DNA of 64,000 nucleotides from CAIWHR01 sp963741355 (GCA_963741355.1 CAVUIG010000031.1:5345-69344); one strand, 5' to 3'. Positions 1-8,823 are shown, counted from the stretch's first letter. Notes: generated by a model not told the origin, from the sequence alone. Numbers and translations are program-made.

Positions 1-1
1 C

Positions 2-268
2 GCCAAGGACGAGGATCCGACCGACATGGACGTCGAGCTCGCGACGTCGGGGCAGAAGGAGTACCGGGTGACGTTCCCGCACAAGGCGCACACGCAGTGG
101 ATGGGGTGTCCCATGTGCCACACCGGAATCTTCGAGATGGAGAAGGGCAAGGCCAAGATGACGATGGCCGCGATGGGCGAGGGCAAGTATTGCGGCGCGT
201 GCCACGGCAAGGTCGCGGCGCCCGACATTTCCGCGTGCCCGGCGTGCCACAAGGCGATGGGCACATGA
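2..268 (+). CDS. c7-type triheme cytochrome, 5' end outside the window
   Basis: This is a periplasmic multiheme cytochrome of the c7 / 'nanowire triheme' type. The reading frame is open to the window edge, so the start and signal peptide lie upstream. Three heme attachment motifs are visible: CPMCH, CGACH and CPACH. A distal histidine sits in the family-typical FPHKAH block ahead of the first heme. The spacing and the Met-rich stretch between hemes 1 and 2 match the second cytochrome that follows. Its stop overlaps the next start (ATGA), so the two are translationally coupled. Likely role: electron carriage across the periplasm to the outer membrane complex encoded downstream. The partner is inferred from gene order only. 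Confidence 0.85.
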   Translation, partial: AKDEDPTDMDVELATSGQKEYRVTFPHKAHTQWMGCPMCHTGIFEMEKGKAKMTMAAMGEGKYCGACHGKVAAPDISACPACHKAMGT

Positions 269-608
269 GCGCGAATCGCGTCACCGCTCGACGCGGTGGG
301 CCGCGGCGCTGCTGCTCGCGGCGGCGCTCGCGTGGCCGGCGTGCCACGCCGCCGAGTACGGCGACATCCAGTACAAGCGCAAGGCGGAAGGGACGGACGA
401 CATTCCGCCCGCCATCTTCCCGCACTGGATCCACCGGATGCAGTACAAGTGCAGCGCCTGCCACGACGAGCCGTTCAAGATGAAGTCCGGCGCGAACGAA
501 GTCACGATGGACATGATGGCGGCGGGCCAGTCCTGCGGCATCTGCCACAACGGCAAGGTCGCCTTCGAATCCAATTTCGACACGTGCCTGCGCTGCCACA
601 CCAAATGA
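265..608 (+). CDS. c7-type triheme cytochrome c
   Basis: This is a second small triheme cytochrome with motifs CSACH, CGICH and CLRCH and an upstream FPHWIH distal-ligand block. It is about 113 residues long. An N-terminal hydrophobic signal peptide (Trp followed by Ala/Leu-rich residues, ending near ACHA) is encoded around 297-350. The ATG at 265 overlaps the previous stop. The frame entered there does not lead into the cytochrome, so one frame break lies in 268-296, consistent with loss of bases in the GCGCG run after the start. The stop overlaps the ATG of the barrel gene. The c7 triheme domain is the kind found singly or repeated in Geobacter-type periplasmic cytochromes. Confidence 0.82.
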
Positions 609-2865
609 AGGCGGCACGCTGGCGCGGCGCGGCCGCCGTCCCGATCCTGGCACTGATGGCGATGCCCATCGCGCACGCGGCCGATGCGCCGGCAACGCCG
701 GCACTGCCGCCCGCAGCGGCGGCACTGCCGACCACGCCGCCGGCGTGGCCGCCCCGTCGGCGCACGCCATGACCGTCCGGCCCGGCACGCGCGCCGAGAC
801 GCCGGGCGCCACGCCAACGAACAGGCCGGGGCCGGGAACGACGCGGCCGAGCCGGAGTCGTCGGGCCCGGACCTGCTCGCGCCGCTGCGCCAGTTCGGCG
901 TCGAATCGTGGTGGGACGTCTTCCAGATGCAGCCGTGGACCGGCACGCTCGGGTTCACGTTCGACGACCAGGAGCAGCGAATCAAGGCGCCGGGCAGCCC
1001 GACGCAGGTGTTCAGCAACCGGCTGCTCACCGAGAGCGCGACGATCAGCAACGACAACTTCGCGATCATCGATCCGCGGCTCTTCACCGGCGTCGCTGGG
1101 CCTCGGCGTCTCGTTCCAGCAGGGATGGCAGCAGTCGCTCGGCGTCAACCAGCACGAGACCGCCACGCTGGACAATTATTCGTTCGACGGCAAGTTCCTG
1201 CCGCGAGAGCCCGTACAACCTCGACCTGTTCGCCAGTCAGGACGCAGAACACGTACGTGCAGCCGTCCGGGTCGGCGACCCATTCCGACATCCAGAACCA
1301 GGGCATCGCGTTTCAGCTGCGCGAGACCAGCATCCTGCGCGACATGGAGATCCTGCCGTATTTCAGCGCCAGCCTCGCGGGCGTTCCAGCAGTACGACAA
1401 GCAGACGACGACCTACGGCGGGCAGTCGTTCGTGCAGAACGATCGGCGCGACCAGATCGCGCTGGGCTTCCAGAACGGCGGCGAGACCTCGGACCTCAAC
1501 TTCCAGTACCAGTACACCAAGCTCGACAACTACGCGTACACGCCGGGCTCGTACAATTCCCAGAACGCCAACCTCTACTACAGCCTCGACTTCGGGCCGA
1601 CGCTCAACTGGCGCTCGGACTCGCGCATCAACTATTACGCCCGCACCGGGCGTGACGAGCTCTCCAACCTCGATACGCTCGACGTCAACGAATTCCTGAC
1701 GATCGACCACAACGCCGATCTGTCGAGCAGCTACAACTATCAGCTGACCCGCCAGTCCGCGCAGATCGGCAACGCGACCACGCAAAGCGTCGGCGCGCAG
1801 TTCAACGAGCAGGTGTTCCGCAATCTGTCGCTGACCGAAGGCCTCACCGCGATCTACTCGACGCTGCCCGGCGGGACCATCAGCAGCGCCGGGGTTTCCG
1901 GCAACTTCAACTACGGCCACGCCGTGCCCTGGGAAGGCCAGCTGAATCTCGCCGGCGGCGGCGGCTACCTCGTCACGTCGACCGAGGTCCCGGCCGGCGT
2001 CGTCCCGGTGGTCGACGCGCCCTACGCGGTGCCGCCGAACATCGGCGCCGGCGCCACCATCCAGCTGCGCGACCGCAACATCGAGACGGCATCGATCGTC
2101 GTCGTCGTCCTGAAGAACGGCGTCCGCGTGACGGCCGTGCTCGACGTCGACTACACGGTGCAGGTCGACGGCGACCGGACGAGCCTCGTGCCGCTTGCCA
2201 CCAGCGCGCTGATGCAGCCCGGCGACCCGCTGAACGTCAGCTACGTCTACCAGGTGGCGCCGAGCTCGAAGTTCGCAGACGACGTCGGGCTCCGCGTCGT
2301 TCGGCATCGACTGGCCCTGGTTCGGGTTCAACTACAGCCACGACCAGACCGACCAGACGCCGCTCTCGGGCGGCGACAGCACGTTGCTCCTCTCCGAGCG
2401 CCGCGACGCCGGGCGTCGTCTACGTTCGCGGCATCTGGGACGAGTTCCAGGCGCGGGCCGGCGCCGGGCTCACGAGCTACGACAGCCTGCGGCTCACGTA
2501 CACCGAGCGGCGCTTCGACGTGTACCTGTCCTATGCGCCGTACCTGAATCTGAATTTCAATCTCACCGCGAACGAGTCGCGGACCGACTACCAGAATCCG
2601 GTGCACAACGACGATCGAACGACGCCGTGCGCTTCGACGCGCAATGGTCGTGGGGGCCGTGGCAGACGTCCGCGTACGCGTCGTGGCGCCGGTTACGTCG
2701 ACACGCAGCAGCCCACCGAAACGGTCGCGGAGGCCGGCGTTCGCCTCCGGCGGACGTGGACCAAGCTCGACGTGAACTTCGTCGCGGCGATCCAGCAGCG
2801 AACGCAAGGGCGAGATCGTGTCGCCGAACGGCATCATCCACTTCGCCGTGGTCCGGCGGTTCTGA
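605..2865 (+). CDS. MtrB/PioB-like outer membrane beta-barrel (porin of a porin-cytochrome conduit), frame broken
   Basis: This would be a predicted outer membrane barrel of about 750 residues that sheathes a multiheme cytochrome across the membrane. It starts with a signal peptide (MKAARWRG..., cleavage near AHAAD). It then shows repeated short amphipathic strands rich in Tyr, Asn and Gln, such as LNFQYQYTKLDNYAY and INYYARTGRDE, and it ends in Phe (VVRRF), the usual barrel C-terminus. The product is spread over all three frames with about a dozen breaks. Those at about 1087, 1206, 1252, 1381, 2290, 2403, 2617, 2685 and 2807 are repaired by adding back CG or GC pairs. The region 700-860 is too scrambled to resolve. 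Its place between triheme cytochromes and an NHL/multiheme pair supports the conduit role. A generic decaheme-associated porin is the alternative name. Confidence 0.7.
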
Positions 2866-2906
2866 CGCTTGCCATGACCGCCATCCACGCCATTCCTGCG
2901 AACGAC

Positions 2907-4018
2907 ATGTCGATCCGATCCCGCGTTCGCATTCGCACAGCGCAGCCGGCGGCTCTCGCGCCGTCGCGTTGCATCGCTTCTCCTGTGCGCGGCCATCGCG
3001 CTGCTCGCCGCATGCGGCCAGGCGCCGGTCGCGCCGCGCGAGGCGCCGCCCATGCCGGAATCGCTGGTGTGGCCGAGGCCGCCGGCGCCGGCGCGAATCC
3101 GCTTCGTGAAGAGCGTCGAGACGCCGGCCGACTGGGGATTGTCCGGCGGCGCCTTCCAGCGCTTCATGGACAAGGTGACGGGCCAGACGCCGTTCCGCTT
3201 CGTCCGGCCGACGAGCGTGGCCGCGCGCGGGACCGCGCTCTACGTCGCGGACCCCGGCGCGCAGGCGCTGGTGATTCTCGATCCGGCGGAAGGGCACGAG
3301 CGCAAGATCACCCGCGTCGGGCAGGACAACCTGGTGTCGCCGGTCGCGGTGGCGCTCGGGCCGCCGAACAGGCTGTTCCTCGTCGACAGCGCGCTGCGCA
3401 AGATCTTCGTCGTCGACGGGCAGGGGCAGCTCGTCGCGACGATCGGCGGCGAAGGAAGGCTGGCGCGCCCGGCCGGCGTCGCCTACGACGCGGCCACCGA
3501 TCGGCTGTACGTCTCCGACGCGGCGGCGCACCGCATCTTCGTCTTCGCCGCGGATGGGCGCCTCATCGAATCGTTCGGCAGCAACGGCGGCCGAGCCGGG
3601 GGAATTCAATTTCCCGACGCATCTCGCGCTGACGCGCAACGGGAACCTGATCGTCACCGACACGCTCAATTACCGCGTGCAGATCCTGCGCCGCAACGGC
3701 AAGCCGCTCGCCTCGTTCGGCCACGTCGGCGACGGCTCGGGCAATTTCGCCTCGCCCAAGGGCGTCGGCGCGGACAGCGACGGCAACATCTACGTCGTCG
3801 ACGCGCTGTTCGACGCGGTGCAGGTCTTCGGCCCCGACGGCACGCTGCTGCTGGGCTTCGGCGAGCGCGGCACGCGCGCGGGCCGGTTCTGGCTTCCCAA
3901 CGGCCTGTTCATCGACGCGAAGGACGCGATCTACGTCGCCGACTCGTACAACCAGCGCATCTCCGTGTTCGAGCGCGCGATGCCTGCCGGAAAGGACGGC
4001 GATGACAGCGCGAAGTGA
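2907..4018 (+). CDS. NHL-repeat beta-propeller lipoprotein
   Basis: This is a lipoprotein with a long signal region ending in a lipobox (LLAAC at about 3001-3015), followed by about 330 residues of NHL-type propeller blades. Blade signatures are LYVADPGAQALVILD, LYVSDAAAHRIFVF, LIVTDTLNYRVQIL, IYVVDALFDAVQVF and IYVADSYNQRISVF. This gives five to six blades. Two frame breaks are seen: near 2915 (CCGAT for CCGCGAT, which links the ATG to the lipobox frame) and near 3590 (CCGAG for CCGCGAG). The gene lies between the barrel and the large cytochrome and overlaps or abuts the next gene. NHL proteins recur in porin-cytochrome loci of Geobacter and iron oxidisers. A scaffold role at the outer membrane is inference. 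Confidence 0.83.
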
Positions 4019-4027
4019 CGCCAGGCC

Positions 4028-5799
4028 ATGAAGTGCCTCCGCCGACATCGCGGATGGGCCGCCGCGCTTCGCGCTGGCGGCGGGCGCTCGCGTTGCTCGC
4101 GACGCCGCCCGCGGCCCGCGCGCAGTCGGACATCGCGAAGACCGTGCACAACCTGACGCCGGAGGGCCCCGGCAAGCAGAAGGAGACCGTCAAGACCGGG
4201 CTGTGCGTGTTCTGCCACACGCCGCACAACGGCAACCCCGGCGCGCGCGCTGTGGAACAAGGAGCTCCCCGGCATCAGCTACCAGCTCTACACCAGCACC
4301 ACGACGCGCGCCGACCTGAAGCAGCCGACGGGAAGCTCGCGCCTGTGCCTGTCGTGCCACGACGGGTTCGTCGCGATGGGCAACCTGCTGGTGCCGCCGC
4401 CCGGCGACGCGCTGAAGCTCGGCGCGCTGACGGGGCCGACGGTGCTCGGCACCGACCTTTCCGACGACCACCCGATTTCGTTCGTCTACGACAGCTGCGC
4501 TCGCGGCGAAGCACCCGGGGCTCGTCGATCCCGGCAGCCTGCCGAAGACGCTGCCGCTCGACAGCACCAAGTAGATGCAGTGCACGACCTGCCACAACCC
4601 GCACGAGAGCAATCGCGGAAAGTTCCTGCGGATGGACAATCCCGGCCGGCGCGATGTGCCTCGTCTGCCACGACCCGGTCGGCTGGAAGCTCTCGTCGCA
4701 CGCGATCTCGCCCGCGACGTGGAAGGGCGGCGGCATCAATCCGTTCCCGGCCGGACGGCGCGCCCACGGTGGCGGGCAACGGCTGCAGCAACTGCCATCG
4801 AGACGCATTCGGCGCCGCACGCCGGAGCGGCTGCTCGCGCGGACGCAGGAGCCCGACAACTGCAACGTCTGCCACGACGGCTCCGTCGACGCAGAAGAAC
4901 ATCGCGGCCGAGTTCAGCGACGGCGCCAAGTACTCGCGCCATCCGATCGAAGTCGGCGCAGTGGACGCACGACCCGGTCGAGAACGCGGCGAGCATGACG
5001 CGGCACGTCGCCTGCGAGGACTGCCACAACCCGCACGCGGCGACCTCGCAGGACCGCGCTTCCGCCGCTCGTCCCGGGCACGATGACGGGCGTGCGCGGC
5101 GTCGGCGCCGGCGGCGTGCCGGTGCAGGAAGCGACGTTCGAGTTCCAGGTGTGCAGCAAGTGCCACGGCTTCCGCGAGCCCGCCACGCCCGGCATCACGC
5201 GCGTCGAGGCGACCCGCATCGTCAGCACCAAGATCGACCCCAGCAACCAGTCGTTCCACCCGATCACGGCGCCCGGGCAGGAATTCGACGATCGCCGGGC
5301 TCGTGCCCGGCTGGTCGGCGACGTCGATCATCGGCTGCACCGACTGCCACAACAACAACGACTGGCAGACGCCGACCGGCATCGCGCCGCGCGGGCCGCA
5401 CGCGTCGCGCTACGCGCCGATCCTGCAGCGCTACTACCAGACGACGGACAACACGCCCGAGTCGACGGCCAACTACGACATGTGCTACAAGTGCCACGAC
5501 CGGAACATGCTGCTGCGCGACCAGCTCGGCACGTTCCCGCACAAGCTGCACGTCGTCGACAAGCAGGCGCCGTGCGCCGCCTGCCACGACTCGCACGGGT
5601 CGCGGCAGAACGCCCACCTGATCAACTTCATGACGCTCGACATCAACGGGCAGACGGTCGTGACGCCGTCGTCGACCGGCCAGCTCCAGTACACCTCGAC
5701 GGGCCGAACCAGGGCACCTGCTACCTGACCTGCCACGGCCGCGACCACAACCCGCTGTCCTACGGCGGGATCGCGGCCCGCATGCTCCGCAAGCGCTAG
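4028..5799 (+). CDS. dodecaheme c-type cytochrome (paired-CXXCH family), frame broken
   Basis: This is a large secreted cytochrome of about 595 residues. A signal peptide ends near AARAQS. Eleven CXXCH motifs follow in order: CVFCH, CLSCH, CTTCH, CLVCH, CSNCH, CNVCH, CEDCH, CSKCH, CTDCH, CYKCH and CAACH. A twelfth site is CYLTCH (CX3CH). The CHTPH, CHNPH and SDDHPIS contexts are those of the doubled-CXXCH family that includes OmcS-like proteins. About 13 frame breaks interrupt it. At least those near 4253, 4500, 4640, 4757, 4803, 4830, 4890, 4957, 5056, 5290 and 5705 are each repaired by CG/GC pairs. One in-frame TAG at 4572-4574 is not explained that way. It is the probable extracellular or surface partner of the barrel. 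Confidence 0.8.
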
Positions 5800-5822
5800 C
5801 TCTCCGGCAGCACCGCATCGAA

Positions 5823-5862
5823 GCGAACGTCCCCGCGGCTGACCGCGGGGCCTTCCGTTCGC
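5823..5862 (+). terminator. Two-part GC-rich hairpin after the dodecaheme gene
   Basis: The outer arms GCGAACG and CGTTCGC pair over 7 bp. The inner arms CCCCGCGG and CCGCGGGG pair over 8 bp around a CTGA loop. The hairpin sits 23 nt after the cytochrome stop. The tail lacks a clean T-run, so it may be an mRNA-stabilising or Rho-assisted element rather than a classic intrinsic terminator. Confidence 0.5.
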
Positions 5863-6028
5863 GCGCCACGGTCCCGGCGTCGCCTGACGCGACGTTCGCT
5901 TCGGCCTCGGCGCTCGATACCTGCGACCGATCGTCGCGTGCGACCGACGTCGCAGATTCCCGATTCCGCGATCGCGATTACGCCCTGCGGCGCAATGTCG
6001 CAGGCACTCCCGCGAGGCGGCGCGAAGG

Positions 6029-6137
6029 TTGACGTCGCGTCAATCAATCCGCAGCGAAATCGGCCGCGCAGGCCTTGCATTCGATGCGCGAACGACTCCG
6101 GACCTGCGCCGAGGTCCGTTACTTTGACGTCGATCAA
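6029..6137. promoter_or_regulatory. Pair of related palindromes, candidate activator sites
   Basis: TTGACGTCGCGTCAA at 6029-6043 and TTGACGTCGATCAA at 6124-6137 are both inverted repeats with the shared half TTGACGTCG. They lie about 235-350 bp upstream of the sigma-54-like promoter. That is a usual distance for enhancer sites of NtrC-type activators. Binding by any particular protein is inference. Confidence 0.35.
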
Positions 6138-6372
6138 TTCTGCGACTGACGCGAACCATCGTGCACTCGCGCGAATTTTCGCAGGATTCGAGAAAACCGG
6201 TCGTCGGATCATTCCCAATTCGCGAACGCACGACGATCGGCAACGCCGACGCTTCCGCTCGAAATCTCGCGACGTCGGATCGACGCACGTTGCCTTCTCT
6301 ATCTCGCTGATCGGGCGACGTTTCTTCGTCGCTGCGACATTCCGGCGCATTCAATCCTGCGACCAAATGTCA

Positions 6373-6388
6373 TGGCACACCGCGTGCA
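6373..6388 (+). promoter_or_regulatory. Sigma-54-type (-24/-12) promoter candidate
   Basis: TGGCAC, five bases, then GTGCA matches the -24/-12 consensus (TGGCAC-N5-TTGCA) except for one base. The GG and GC dinucleotides are 12 nt apart, which is the invariant spacing. It lies about 95 nt upstream of the tetraheme cytochrome start. An overlapping sigma-70-like TATAAG is the competing reading. Confidence 0.5.
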
Positions 6389-6481
6389 TATAAGATATGC
6401 GACACGATGCCCCGATTCCACCAGATGCAGGGTGCTCGGTGTCGGAGCAGAAAAACTCAACTTTTGCATAGGACGACGATC

Positions 6482-7345
6482 ATGAAGACTTCGCTGAAAC
6501 TCCTGGTAGGTGCGGGACTGCTGGCCGCCTCGATGGCCAGCTTCGCGTACACGCCGGGCGCCGGCATCACCGGCACGCCGCACGACTGGAGCTCGACGAA
6601 CGGCGACGACGCTGCTGCTCTGGCTCGACAGCAAGGGCGCGCAGACGACCTACAACACTGGAACGGTCGTACATCGATCCGGTCGACCGGCAAGCAAGGC
6701 ACGACCAAGGTCACGATCGGCCAGTGCACGAAGTGCCATACGCCGCACCAGGCGAAGTCGACGAACCTGCTGTGGAACCACACGCTGCAGGCGATCACGT
6801 ACAAGTGGGATGACCCCGCGACGACCGCCGGCACCGCATATGCGACGTTCCAGGGCGACACGTACAAGGGCCCGACGACCAAGTGCCTGTCCTGCCACGA
6901 CGGTCTGCTCTCCAGCACCGACGGCATGTGGTTCAACCGCGCTATCGACGAGCGGCAGCAAGTACGTCGCCGCGGCCGGATCGCTGGACACGGGCCACGA
7001 AGTCGCCAAGGGCACGAACATGTCGAAGTCGCACCCGGTCGCGATGCCGTATCCGGTCAATGGCGCCTCGAACACCTACAACTTCACGAAGAACGGCGCG
7101 CACGATCGAGCCGACCGAATGGGTGCCGACCCGATGGCGACCAACAAGATCAGCCTGTACAACGACGACGGCGCCGGCAACATGGTCGCCGGCGTGGTCC
7201 CGGGCAAGTCCGGGATGGAATGCTCGTCCTGCCATGACGTGCACAACGGTGCCCGCACCAAGGACGTGATGCTCCTGACCGGCCTGATGTCCGGCTCGAA
7301 CCGCGCCCGGGTGGATACATCTGCACGCAGTGCCACCTCAAGTAA
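6482..7345 (+). CDS. Secreted tetraheme c-type cytochrome, OmcE-like candidate nanowire subunit
   Basis: This is a protein of about 290 residues with a clear Sec signal (MKTSLKLLVGAGLLAAS..., cleavage near SFAYTP). It has four heme motifs: CTKCH (6725), CLSCH (6884), CSSCH (7221) and CTQCH (7322). The C-terminus follows immediately after the last one. The contexts CTKCHTPH, KCLSCHDG, SKSHPVAMPYP and CSSCHDVH are those of small doubled-CXXCH cytochromes such as the tetraheme filament protein OmcE. The gene is broken near 6610, 6670, 6690, 6945 and 7312. It stands alone between its own promoter region and a strong terminator, so it is probably expressed as a monocistronic message. A non-polymerising extracellular or periplasmic tetraheme carrier is the alternative. 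Confidence 0.78.
6689..6733 (+). repeat. 45-bp perfect direct repeat, copy 1 (inside tetraheme cytochrome gene)
   Basis: Bases 6689-6733 are identical to 11999-12043 in the same orientation. This copy encodes the residues leading into the first heme motif (GKQGTTKVTIGQCTK). Identity stops exactly inside the CXXCH codons. Confidence 0.97.
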
Positions 7346-7370
7346 TCTGAAATAACAACAAGCAGTACCG

Positions 7371-7398
7371 GGGCCGGCGCAATGCCGGCCCTTTTCTT
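7371..7398 (+). terminator. Intrinsic terminator of the tetraheme cytochrome gene
   Basis: The arms GGGCCGGC and GCCGGCCC pair perfectly over 8 bp around a 5-nt loop, followed by TTTTCTTT. It lies 25 nt after the cytochrome stop and ahead of the convergent livF end. Confidence 0.9.
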
Positions 7399-7412
7399 TG
7401 GCGCGTCCGCGG

Positions 7413-8114
7413 CTAGCGAGCGAAGTAGCGGTCGTGGAGCGCGGCGAGATCGACGTCCGCCGCGGCCTGCGAGAGAACGACCCGGCCGCCCTGCATCACA
7501 TAAACCTGGTCGGCGGCCTGCACGGCACGCTGCGTGTTCTGCTCGACCAGCACGATGGTCCGGCCGTCGGACTTGAGCCGCGCGAGCAATTCGAAGATTT
7601 CCTGCACGACGATCGGTGCCAGACCCTGCGATGGTTCGTCGATCAGCAGGAGCTTCGGGTCGGCCATCAATCCCCGCGCAATCGCAAGCATCTGCGCCTC
7701 GCCGCCGGAAAGCGAACCGGCGAGTTGTGCGCGGCGCTCGGCGAGGCGCGGAAACATCGCGTAGGCGCGATCGACGCGTCGCGCAAAGCCGGCCTGCGCG
7801 CGCGCCGGGTACGCCCCGAGCAGCAGGTTCTCGGCGACGCTCATGTCCCGGAAGACCATGCGTCCCTCGGGAATGAGCACGATGCCGTGGTCGGGCATGC
7901 GCCAGGTGTCCGTTCCATCGAGCCGGGTTCCTTCCAGCGCGATTTCGCCTTGCGTTATGGGAACCTGGCCCATGATCGCGCGCAACAGCGTCGTCTTGCC
8001 GGCGCCGTTGGGCCCGATGATCGTCGTGAGCCTGCCGGTCTCGAAGCGAAGGTCGACGTCCCACAGCACGTTGATCGGCCCATAGCCGGCACGGACGGAC
8101 CGGACTTCAAGCAT
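7413..8114 (-). CDS. livF: ABC transporter ATP-binding protein LivF
   Basis: This is the second ATPase of a branched-chain amino acid type uptake system, 233 residues, the usual size. It shows Walker A GPNGAGKTTLL, signature LSGGEAQMLAIARGL, Walker B LLLIDEPSQGLAP and the H-loop LVEQN. The internal ATG at 8114 (MLEVRSVRAGYG) is chosen over the longer frame because it overlaps the livG stop by 8 bp and gives the family N-terminus. It is the last gene of livKHMGF. The substrate could be branched-chain amino acids or another small amide or acid; the sequence does not decide. Confidence 0.93.
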   Translation of the reverse strand: MLEVRSVRAGYGPINVLWDVDLRFETGRLTTIIGPNGAGKTTLLRAIMGQVPITQGEIALEGTRLDGTDTWRMPDHGIVLIPEGRMVFRDMSVAENLLLGAYPARAQAGFARRVDRAYAMFPRLAERRAQLAGSLSGGEAQMLAIARGLMADPKLLLIDEPSQGLAPIVVQEIFELLARLKSDGRTIVLVEQNTQRAVQAADQVYVMQGGRVVLSQAAADVDLAALHDRYFAR

Positions 8115-8823
8115 GGGGGACCACGCCGGTATAGCTGGCGACGACATCGGGATGGCTGAACACGAATTCCGGCGTGCCGTCCGCAATCAGGCGGCCGAAA
8201 TCGAGCACTGCCGCCCGCGGGCACAGCGTGCTTATCGTCTCGATGTCGTGTTCGATGATCAGGATCGCGAGGTCGTAGCGCGCGTGGATGTCGGACAGCA
8301 TTTGCGTGAACCGGCGCTTGGCCGTCGCCTCGAGGCCCACCAGCACTTCGTCAAGCAGCAGCATTCGGGGCTGCGTGGCGAGCGCTTTCGCCACTTCGAG
8401 CGCCTTCAACTCCGTCAGCGAGAGTTCGGTCGCCGCATCGCGCGAGGCGCAATCGGTGAGCCGGAGCAGCTCGAGGATCTCGACCGCGACCCGCGGATCG
8501 ACGGCGCCTGCGCCAAAGCGTTGGGCAACCGCCAGATTTTCGGCCACGGTCAGCGTGTGCATCGGTTGCGGGATCTGGAAAGTGCGTCCGATCCTGCGGC
8601 GCGCGCGCGCATAGGGCGGCATTCGCGCAAGGTCGGCGCCTTCGAAACGCAGGGTCCCGCGCTGCGGCCTTGTCGTGCCGGAAATGACGTTGAACAGCGT
8701 GGTCTTGCCCGCGCCGTTCGGGCCGACCAGCCCGACGATCTCGCCGGCAGCGACGGAAAGCGATACGCCGTCGAGCGCCTGCAGGCCGCCGAAGCGCACG
8801 CCGACGTCGCGCAGCTCAAGCAT
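8107..8823 (-). CDS. livG: ABC transporter ATP-binding protein LivG
   Basis: This is the first ATPase of the Liv-type transporter, 238 residues. Walker A is GPNGAGKTTLFNV. The signature position reads LSLTELKALEVAKAL instead of LSGGQ. Walker B reads MLLLDEVLVGLE, with Val after Asp-Glu instead of Pro. Both substitutions occur in a recognised LivG subgroup, so activity is expected. It overlaps livM by 8 bp and livF by 8 bp, indicating coupled translation. Confidence 0.92.
   Translation of the reverse strand: MLELRDVGVRFGGLQALDGVSLSVAAGEIVGLVGPNGAGKTTLFNVISGTTRPQRGTLRFEGADLARMPPYARARRRIGRTFQIPQPMHTLTVAENLAVAQRFGAGAVDPRVAVEILELLRLTDCASRDAATELSLTELKALEVAKALATQPRMLLLDEVLVGLEATAKRRFTQMLSDIHARYDLAILIIEHDIETISTLCPRAAVLDFGRLIADGTPEFVFSHPDVVASYTGVVPHA

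Larger units (their letters stand above)
5800..6481 (+). other. Intergenic leader between dodecaheme and tetraheme cytochrome genes
   Basis: No protein-coding gene is supported here. The base composition is visibly less GC-rich than the flanks. It holds a strong hairpin just after the dodecaheme stop, a smaller hairpin at 5879-5893 (GTCGC/GCGAC) and an inverted repeat at 5939-5954 (TGCGAC/GTCGCA). It also holds two related TTGACGTCG-type palindromes and a sigma-54-like promoter near its 3' end. A TATAAG/TAAGAT stretch at 6388-6396 could alternatively be a sigma-70 -10 element. The length and palindrome density suggest a regulated promoter region. Confidence 0.6.

Noticed and set aside
4572..4574. 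TAG read as pyrrolysine
   Set aside because: No supporting machinery seen and the position lies in a linker; substitution error or nonsense mutation is simpler.
5938..6393. 151-codon frame in the cytochrome intergenic region
   Set aside because: No ribosome binding site, no family signal, and it covers palindromes and the promoter; composition is unlike the flanking genes.
265..7345. Programmed ribosomal frameshifting in the cytochrome genes
   Set aside because: Breaks are numerous, lack slippery heptamers and occur equally in ileS, ribF and addA. All follow the CG-pair loss pattern.
265..7345. Calling the EET genes pseudogenes
   Set aside because: Heme motifs, signal peptides and barrel C-terminus are all preserved between breaks, and essential genes in the same contig show the same breaks.
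7150..8064. 304-codon minus-strand frame overlapping livF
   Set aside because: Reads livF in the wrong frame; the true livF is the 233-residue frame with intact Walker motifs.
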